Source: Dehalococcoidales bacterium (lineage in GTDB: Bacteria > Chloroflexota > Dehalococcoidia > Dehalococcoidales > RBG-16-60-22). Taken from it: a DNA stretch of 5,739 nt. This document shows, in pieces, positions 1-4,399 of the stretch (position 1 is the first letter of the stretch; every line of letters starts with the position of its first letter). Below the pieces are notes generated by a model. The model was not told the DNA's origin. It was given only the letters and a program-made list of their open reading frames with translations, and searched no databases. The DNA is taken from contig DAOVRI010000115.1 of assembly GCA_030628245.1 (NCBI GenBank), forward strand, positions 1 through 5,739. The letters are read 5' to 3'. A program made the translations under genes and the position numbers.

Positions 1-37
1 CATTATCTACGACCATAATGCGTTGACGGTTATTCAT
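1..37 (-). CDS. response regulator receiver domain protein, N-terminal fragment (runs off left edge)
   Basis: Only 12 codons are in the window, reading MNNRQRIMVVDN followed by a codon that starts with G. This is the usual opening of a CheY-like receiver domain: a basic lead-in, a hydrophobic first strand (IMVV) and then the acidic cluster, here D-N plus a probable D or E. The frame is closed by a stop at 65-67, so the only possible starts are ATG at 35-37 or the ATG at 14-16; the first gives a normal distance to strand one. A purine-rich AAGGA lies at 51-55, 13 nt from the ATG, which is longer than usual. The gene begins 44 nt after the stop of the 80-residue gene and is probably co-transcribed with it. 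The output domain cannot be seen, so the subtype is unknown. The call rests on a very short stretch. Confidence 0.6.
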   Translation of the reverse strand, partial: MNNRQRIMVVDN

Positions 38-81
38 ACCTGATTGTGTTTCCTTATACTGATTTCAACAGGTGTCTCCAT

Positions 82-324
82 CTAGTTCTGTGAACCCCTG
101 GCAAGTACTATCTTCCATATAGGAACGATAATCGTTTTACCACCTGTTTTAATAAGACGCCTGCCTCCGCCTGTATTACGTGGAAAATTGACATCATGCG
201 GGGTAGGCATACCCTTGAATAATGTCAATTCGCTCCCCGGAAGACCGTGGTGCGACTGGCGGAATATCCTCATATCTTCGAGATGCCGCTGGAAAGATTT
301 AGCATCATTCCATACCAGGATCAT
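82..324 (-). CDS. small basic protein of unknown function, 80 residues
   Basis: I do not recognise this protein. It has 80 residues with about 12 Lys/Arg against 5 Asp/Glu, four His (including an HH pair at 25-26), a Gly/Arg-rich middle (TGGGRR, residues 51-56), and a hydrophobic, beta-like C-terminal stretch (TIIVPIWKIVLA, residues 64-75). There is no signal peptide, clear membrane helix, Cys pair or known catalytic motif. That it is a real gene is supported by an ideal Shine-Dalgarno (331-337), a promoter candidate just upstream, a terminator insulating it from the previous operon, and a probable response-regulator gene 44 nt downstream. The basic character would allow nucleic-acid binding or binding to an acidic partner, but that is only a guess. 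It could also be a remnant of a longer gene. Confidence 0.6.
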   Translation of the reverse strand: MILVWNDAKSFQRHLEDMRIFRQSHHGLPGSELTLFKGMPTPHDVNFPRNTGGGRRLIKTGGKTIIVPIWKIVLARGSQN

Positions 325-330
325 TATTTT

Positions 331-337
331 CCTCCTT
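331..337 (-). promoter_or_regulatory. strong Shine-Dalgarno for the 80-residue gene
   Basis: On the minus strand this reads AAGGAGG, a full match to the anti-Shine-Dalgarno core, with 6 nt before the ATG at 322-324. It is the best ribosome binding site in the window and the main reason to accept the small gene and its start. Confidence 0.85.
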
Positions 338-354
338 GCCTTACACTGTTAAGG

Positions 355-383
355 ATACTTAAAACAACTCACAAATATGTCAA
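355..383 (-). promoter_or_regulatory. candidate sigma70-type promoter for the 80-residue gene and following response regulator
   Basis: The minus strand shows a perfect -35 box TTGACA at 378-383, a 17-nt spacer, and AAGTAT at 355-360 in the -10 position (3 of 6 matches to TATAAT, including the key A and T at positions 2 and 6). Transcription would start near 348, leaving a leader of about 24 nt that contains the strong Shine-Dalgarno. The weak -10 suggests low basal activity or dependence on an activator. The site lies just after a terminator, where a new promoter is expected. Confidence 0.5.
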
Positions 384-495
384 AAAGGTGTTCTCAAGCC
401 TTACAAAATAGTCACGGTAGGCCATTCATACCGACTTTATCGTGAGGTAAAATTGCGGTGATACATCATCTCCGTTGGTATCGGTGGTTAAGCAG

Positions 496-531
496 AAAAA
501 AGGGGAGCCTTCCAATTTCTGGAAGGCTCCC
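496..531 (-). terminator. intrinsic (rho-independent) terminator after the kinase/regulator operon
   Basis: A perfect 11-bp GC-rich stem (arms 521-531 and 503-513) closes a 7-nt loop (514-520); an extra A-U pair could shorten the loop to 5 nt. On the minus strand the stem is followed by one C and then six T (496-501), the classic layout. It begins 25 nt after the response-regulator stop. On the plus strand there is no T tract after the stem, so it acts in one direction only. Confidence 0.93.
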
Positions 532-555
532 TCGATGTTGTTGTCACTCTTCGTG

Positions 556-1254
556 CTATGATGGCTTTGACATAATGTAGCCTATGCCAGGCCTGGTCAG
601 GATATAGGTGGGTTTCTTGGCATCATCCCCCAGCTTTTTCCTGAGCCGGGCGACGTTTACCTGGAGAAGGTGCGGAGCGCCGAGGTATTCTTCGCCCCAG
701 ACCTTGTTCAGGAGTTGGTCGGGCGTGACGACACGGCCGGCGTTGAGGGAAATGTAAGATAGCAGTTTGTACTCTGTGGAGGTCAGTTTTAGCTCCTCAT
801 TTTTAACCATGACCCGGCGTGATGTAAAGTCTATTACCAGGTCTTGATAGCGGAATACGGTCTCCTGGGGCTTGACATGGTTGGCGATGCGGCGCAGCAC
901 CGCCCGAACTCGCGCCGCCAGTTCGCTCGCGGAGAAAGGTTTGGTTACATAGTCATCAGCGCCGATATCCAGCCCCTCCACTTTCTCTTTATCATCGCCC
1001 CGGGCGGTAACCATAATTATGGGGACCTGAGAGAACTCGCGGATGCGCTGACACACGGCATATCCATCCATATCCGGCATCATGATGTCCAGCAGTACCA
1101 GGTCGGGGGTCTCCCTATCGAATGTTTTTAGAGCTGAGTCTCCGTTATTCGCTATGAGCACCTGGAAGCCCTCCAGTTCCAGTATACGTTTCATCATACG
1201 CAGCATGCGGACATCATCATCAACCACCAGAACCAGAGTTTTCTTTGAGGGCAT
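556..1254 (-). CDS. OmpR/PhoB-family response regulator (receiver + winged-helix DNA-binding domain)
   Basis: This is a 232-residue transcription regulator, a normal length for the OmpR/PhoB family. The receiver domain (about residues 6-120) has the acidic pocket D12-D14, the phosphoacceptor D56 in LVLLDIMMP, the switch Thr T83 in MVTARG and K105 in TKPF, so all active-site residues are present. The C-terminal winged helix (about 131-230) has the family pattern LTSTEYKLL, then GRVVTPDQLL, the recognition-helix region around VNVARLRKKLG, and the wing near RPGIGY. The tail resembles KdpE-like members, but nothing here points to potassium transport, so no gene name is given. It starts 4 nt after the kinase stop and its Shine-Dalgarno overlaps that stop, which implies translational coupling. 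It is presumably phosphorylated by the kinase next to it; its target genes are unknown, although the kinase promoter carries palindromes that could serve for autoregulation. Confidence 0.96.
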   Translation of the reverse strand: MPSKKTLVLVVDDDVRMLRMMKRILELEGFQVLIANNGDSALKTFDRETPDLVLLDIMMPDMDGYAVCQRIREFSQVPIIMVTARGDDKEKVEGLDIGADDYVTKPFSASELAARVRAVLRRIANHVKPQETVFRYQDLVIDFTSRRVMVKNEELKLTSTEYKLLSYISLNAGRVVTPDQLLNKVWGEEYLGAPHLLQVNVARLRKKLGDDAKKPTYILTRPGIGYIMSKPS

Positions 1255-1258
1255 GGTA

Positions 1259-1265
1259 TCACCTC
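1259..1265 (-). promoter_or_regulatory. Shine-Dalgarno of the response regulator overlapping the kinase stop codon
   Basis: The minus strand reads GAGGTGA, 4 nt before the ATG at 1252-1254. Its last three bases are the TGA stop of the kinase. Ribosomes finishing the kinase therefore end on the initiation site of the regulator, a common way of linking the output of the two partners. Confidence 0.75.
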
Positions 1266-3211
1266 ACTTTCCGGTGAATGATATTATCTTCGACAACAAG
1301 TGAATTCTTTCGTCGTGCACTCTTAGTCAACCGTTTCATCTTCCTTTTTACCGTGCTGGTTATGGGGAGAGTAAACTGGATGGTACTCCCCTGGCCCACG
1401 GTGCTCTCCGCCCAGATTCGGCCGCCGTGTGCTTCCACCAACCCCTGACATATATACAGCCCCAGACCCATACCGTCCACATCTGAGGATAGTCTTTGTT
1501 CAATTCTATACATCCGGTCGAATATACCGGTTAGTTCCTCGGCAGGTATACCCGCACCCTGGTCGTTAATACTAACCAGCAACTCGCGGCCGTTTTTTTT
1601 CGCTGATATCAGCACCTCCGTTCCCTGCGGTGAATACTTTATAGCATTATCAATGAGGTTGTCCAGCACCTGCCGGATTCGCTTAACATCAATGTTCAGC
1701 CTGGGCAATTTATCGTTCAGCTTTGTAATAATTTTATGGTCACCAGCCCTGATACCCGCTTCAGCAGCCACTTTCTGTATCAATTGAGAGATGTTGGTCG
1801 GAGACCTTTCCAGTTTAAGCAGTCCTGCCTCCATGCGGGAGGTGTCCAGCAGGTTGTCGACGAGTTTGGTCAGCCTGTCGGCTGAGTTGTCTATGGATTT
1901 GAGATAGTCCATTGTTTCGTCAGAACCGAGCCTGGAAGAATAGTCGAGTATCATGGTGGAGTAGCCTTTAATCGTCGACAGGGGAGTACGTAGTTCGTGG
2001 GAGACCGTAGCCAGAAGGTCGCTCTTCATTTTGCTCAGTTCTTCATATTCAATTACTTTCCTCTCGAGATATTTACGTTCGGTGATATCCATGAGGTTAC
2101 CGAGGATTGCTTCTCGCCCCTCGTAGTGGATGGGGCAAACGGTCTGCATGACCCATTTGATCTGTCCGGTCTTATTGAGAATACGGTATTCACACGGGTA
2201 GGGATTATCCTCCTGGAGGGTAAACGCCGTGCATGACCTGACCACGTCGCTGTCCTCGATGGCGACGAGACTGAGCAGTTCCCGGCCCAGCAGTTCTTTC
2301 TGGGTGTAGCCGGTAATTTTCTGGAATTGCGGATTGGTGTACTGCAGCCTGTCATCCTGCGTGATATAAATGCCCAGCGGCGAGCTATGGGAAACCGTCT
2401 GGAGTATTTCTTGCGATTGTTTTTGCTCGGTGATGTCGATACTGACGGAGATCAGGCACGGTTCGCCGCCGATATTGATTTTTTCGGCTGAGAACAGCCC
2501 TGTATATATCTTGCCTGACTTAGTGCGGAACTGTATTTCTTCGTTATCAACGTGGCCTTTTTCTTCTAATATCTTCACTATCCTGCGGCGGTCTTTCGGG
2601 TTTACCCAGGCATTCAGTTCGGTAGTGGTACGGCCAATTGTTTCCTCACGTGTGAAGCCGGTAACGTGGATGTGGCTGTCATTGACTTCAATAAATCTGC
2701 CATCTTTCTGGGAGGTAATGACCATGGCGTTAGGGCTGGCACGGAAAGCTTTGGAGAACTTTTCCTCGGATTCTTCTAGAGCTTCCTCCGCCCGTCTATG
2801 TTCGGTAATTGTTCCCAGGCGCTCGGCGACAGCATCCATCAGTAGCCTCTCTTCTTTAGAGAAAAGGTCTTTGTCCGTCGTCGGCGGTGTTTTGATGTAG
2901 CCGATCTCTACCGTCCCGGACTTGGTTCCCTGTACCATGATATCGGCTGATATCTTCTGGTCGGTCTTCCGGTAATTCTCTGTCTTGAACTCCTCTCCAT
3001 TAAGGGTAATCCGGGCAGAGGCAATCTCGGGATACTGAAACGCTCTGGGGAGCATTTTTACTATTTTCGCGAACCGTTCGTGCAGGCTGATGTCCGGGGC
3101 TCCGGTGATGCTGGCGATATCATAAAGACACCTGAGTTCTTTGACGCTCTTATCCAGAGCATGTTTCATGCCCGATTTTCTAAGCCCATTTTTCATTTTC
3201 TTACCACTCAT
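1259..3211 (-). CDS. soluble sensor histidine kinase, GAF-like + PAS + PAS + HisKA + HATPase
   Basis: This is a 650-residue cytosolic kinase with no transmembrane segment. In order it shows a GAF-like sensor domain (about 20-138, with QYPEIASARI and the closing FSKEERLLMDAVAERLG typical of such kinases), a PAS domain (about 148-265, ending in the PAC-like ISVSIDITEQK), a second PAS (about 270-380, ending in NLMDITERK), a HisKA dimerisation domain with phosphorylatable H405 in SHELRTP, and a HATPase domain with the N box (NLIDNAIKYS, N522), the G1 box (DQGAGIP, D550) and the G2 box (GMGLGLYI, 580-587). All catalytic motifs are intact. The domain ends near 618; a basic tail then leads into SLVVEDNIIHRKV, which resembles the start of a receiver domain. 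No Shine-Dalgarno is visible before the chosen ATG; Met6 and Met15 are alternative starts with equally weak sites. The signal sensed cannot be read from the sequence. The gene has its own promoter and the cognate regulator follows directly. Confidence 0.95.
   Translation of the reverse strand: MSGKKMKNGLRKSGMKHALDKSVKELRCLYDIASITGAPDISLHERFAKIVKMLPRAFQYPEIASARITLNGEEFKTENYRKTDQKISADIMVQGTKSGTVEIGYIKTPPTTDKDLFSKEERLLMDAVAERLGTITEHRRAEEALEESEEKFSKAFRASPNAMVITSQKDGRFIEVNDSHIHVTGFTREETIGRTTTELNAWVNPKDRRRIVKILEEKGHVDNEEIQFRTKSGKIYTGLFSAEKINIGGEPCLISVSIDITEQKQSQEILQTVSHSSPLGIYITQDDRLQYTNPQFQKITGYTQKELLGRELLSLVAIEDSDVVRSCTAFTLQEDNPYPCEYRILNKTGQIKWVMQTVCPIHYEGREAILGNLMDITERKYLERKVIEYEELSKMKSDLLATVSHELRTPLSTIKGYSTMILDYSSRLGSDETMDYLKSIDNSADRLTKLVDNLLDTSRMEAGLLKLERSPTNISQLIQKVAAEAGIRAGDHKIITKLNDKLPRLNIDVKRIRQVLDNLIDNAIKYSPQGTEVLISAKKNGRELLVSINDQGAGIPAEELTGIFDRMYRIEQRLSSDVDGMGLGLYICQGLVEAHGGRIWAESTVGQGSTIQFTLPITSTVKRKMKRLTKSARRKNSLVVEDNIIHRKVR
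1262..1309 (-). other. receiver-like C-terminal tail of the histidine kinase (possible relic of a hybrid-kinase receiver domain)
   Basis: Kinase residues 635-650 read KNSLVVEDNIIHRKVR. Receiver domains of hybrid kinases commonly begin with a pattern like K-I-L-V-V-E-D-N-x-x-N-R-K-V. The match covers the first strand and the acidic pocket, then stops at TGA before any phosphoacceptor. It may be the stub of a lost receiver domain, or chance. It cannot work as a receiver. Confidence 0.4.
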
Positions 3212-3243
3212 GTTACTAGCCGTTATAATTCGACACTTTTCTA

Positions 3244-3272
3244 ATAGTAAGCAATCGCAACGATTCCGTCAA
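3244..3272 (-). promoter_or_regulatory. sigma70-type promoter of the histidine kinase/response regulator operon
   Basis: The minus strand shows TTGACG (3267-3272, 5 of 6 matches to the -35 consensus), a spacer of exactly 17 nt, and TACTAT (3244-3249, 4 of 6 matches to the -10 consensus). Transcription would begin near 3237, giving a leader of about 26 nt before the ATG at 3209-3211. It occupies the 88-nt gap between pilT and the kinase, so the two-component genes can be expressed apart from the pil genes. No terminator is visible after pilT, so read-through from the pil operon is also possible. Confidence 0.7.
3253..3265 (-). promoter_or_regulatory. short palindrome inside the promoter spacer (candidate operator)
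   Basis: An inverted repeat with 5-bp arms and a 3-nt centre (AATCG, 3 nt, CGATT) lies wholly between the -35 and -10 boxes. A protein bound here would block RNA polymerase. The arms are short, so chance is a real possibility. Confidence 0.35.
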
Positions 3273-3299
3273 GTGTCATAAAAGAAATCATATTTATGC

Positions 3300-4361
3300 T
3301 TAATGTCCGCAGAGCATTTCTTCCAATTCCTCCGTATCGGTACTCCGTGTCAGGGCTTCTTCTTGTGTTATTACCCCGCTACAATAAAGAGAAGCCAGGG
3401 ACTGGTTCAGGGTCTGCATTCCGTACTGGGCTCCCGTCTGGATAGAATTCATCATCTGGTGTGTTTTCCCTTCACGTATGAGATTTCTGATGGCGGGGGT
3501 GGCCAGCATGACCTCTACGGCGGGAACACGCCCTGAGCCGTCGTTTTTTGGCAACAGTACCTGGTAGAGCACTCCTTCGAGTGTTATGGATAGTTGTATG
3601 CGTACCTGTTGCTGCTGGTGTGGCGGAAAGACGTCAATAAAACGGTCGATTGCCTCCGGCGTCCCCGGTGTGTGCAGGGTGGTCAGCACCAGGTGGCCCG
3701 TTTCCGCCGCCGTCAGGACGGCGGCCATCGTCTCGAGGTCTCTCATCTCCCCCACCAGTATGACATCGGGGTCCTGTCTCAGGGCGTGTTTCAGGGCACT
3801 GGCGAAAGACCTGGTATCCCTGCCGAGCTCTCGCTGGGAGAAAATACACTTTTTATCCCGGTGCACGAATTCCACGGGGTCCTCAATGGTAACGACCTTG
3901 CGCTTTACCGTCTGGTTGATGTAATTCATCATGGCGGCCAGGGTTGTTGATTTACCGCAGCCGGTCGGACCGGTGACCACTACCAGTCCGTTTGTTTTTA
4001 ATGCCAGGGTCTTGCATACCGCGGGTAGCCCCAGCTCTGCTATCGTCGGACTCTCCGTTCTTACCGGGCGACAGGCCAGACCTATCCTGCCGCCTTGCAG
4101 GCAGACATTTATGCGGAATCGGCCTATGCCGTCAGCCTGGTAGGCAAAATCCGCTTCCAGTTCGCCGGCGAAGGCTTTTCTCTGCTCATCGGTGGTTACT
4201 TCGGTTAGAAGTGCCTCCATAGTCTCGCCCGTTATTACGGTCATATCCTCCTGAGAGATGAGGTCTCCGTTGATGCGTAAAACGGGAAGCCCCCCGACCT
4301 TAAGGTGCAGGTCCGAGGCGCCCCTGGCCGTCGCCATACGCAGCAGGTCATCTATACGCAT
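3300..4361 (-). CDS. pilT: type IV pilus retraction ATPase PilT
   Basis: This 353-residue protein has the normal PilT length. PilT is a cytoplasmic hexameric ATPase that powers pilus disassembly and so twitching motility, surface sensing and DNA uptake. Seen here are the N-terminal PAS-like domain (about 1-105, opening with RGASDLHLKVGGLPVLRI), Walker A GPTGCGKST (131-139), the Asp box (TIEDPVEF, 158-165), Walker B with the catalytic Glu (VILVGEMRD, E205), the His box (GHLVLTTLHT, 222-231), and AIRNLIRE (290-297), the motif tied to retraction in PilT as opposed to the PilB extension ATPase. One small departure is CLQGG in place of the usual RQR-type stretch before the conserved Arg (R98). The start is supported by AAGGAGA 7 nt upstream. 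It follows the PilM-PilN gene by 38 nt and is probably in the same operon. Confidence 0.96.
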   Translation of the reverse strand: MRIDDLLRMATARGASDLHLKVGGLPVLRINGDLISQEDMTVITGETMEALLTEVTTDEQRKAFAGELEADFAYQADGIGRFRINVCLQGGRIGLACRPVRTESPTIAELGLPAVCKTLALKTNGLVVVTGPTGCGKSTTLAAMMNYINQTVKRKVVTIEDPVEFVHRDKKCIFSQRELGRDTRSFASALKHALRQDPDVILVGEMRDLETMAAVLTAAETGHLVLTTLHTPGTPEAIDRFIDVFPPHQQQQVRIQLSITLEGVLYQVLLPKNDGSGRVPAVEVMLATPAIRNLIREGKTHQMMNSIQTGAQYGMQTLNQSLASLYCSGVITQEEALTRSTDTEELEEMLCGH

Positions 4362-4368
4362 ACTCTCG

Positions 4369-4375
4369 TCTCCTT
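4369..4375 (-). promoter_or_regulatory. Shine-Dalgarno of pilT
   Basis: The minus strand reads AAGGAGA with 7 nt before the ATG at 4359-4361. It fixes the pilT start and lies within the 38-nt gap after the preceding gene, in which no promoter or terminator is evident. Confidence 0.8.
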
Positions 4376-4399
4376 AAGGACAATATAAGCCTTCCGCAT

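Larger units (their letters stand above)
3232..3277 (-). repeat. 7-bp inverted repeat bracketing the kinase promoter (candidate operator half-sites)
   Basis: GACACTT at 3232-3238 (plus strand) and its exact reverse complement AAGTGTC at 3271-3277 are 39 bp apart centre to centre, nearly four helical turns. One copy overlaps the -35 edge and the other the expected transcription start. This suits two half-sites bound on the same face of the DNA, or a loop across the promoter. It also encloses the spacer palindrome. Which protein binds, if any, is unknown. Confidence 0.35.

Noticed and set aside
339..354. Inverted repeat CCTTA, 6 nt, TAAGG next to the start of the 80-residue gene's transcript
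   Set aside because: Arms of 5 bp with AT-rich ends are too weak to claim as an operator or hairpin. The position, just after the -10 box, is the only point in its favour.
32..432. 9-bp direct repeat ATTCATACC at 32-40 and 424-432
   Set aside because: A single 9-bp match is expected by chance in a window of this size. One copy covers the response-regulator start and the other has no clear role.
503..531. Bidirectional terminator
   Set aside because: The stem is followed by a T tract only on the minus strand. The plus-strand continuation (TCGATGTTG) has none.
844..1303. Plus-strand open frames opposite the response regulator
   Set aside because: They are antisense to a complete, conserved gene and encode no domain-like sequence.
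2370..2900. Plus-strand open frame of 176 codons opposite the PAS region of the kinase
   Set aside because: It is fully antisense to a well-supported gene, its translation is Ser/Val-rich with no recognisable domain, and no ribosome site stands out.
3212..3299. Possible terminator after pilT
   Set aside because: No GC-rich hairpin followed by a T run is present on the minus strand. The only inverted repeat has a 32-nt centre and spans the promoter.
3586..3950. Overlapping plus-strand open frames opposite pilT
   Set aside because: They lie opposite the Walker motifs of pilT, overlap each other in different frames and encode low-quality Arg/Ser-rich or basic sequences. They are antisense shadows of the conserved gene.
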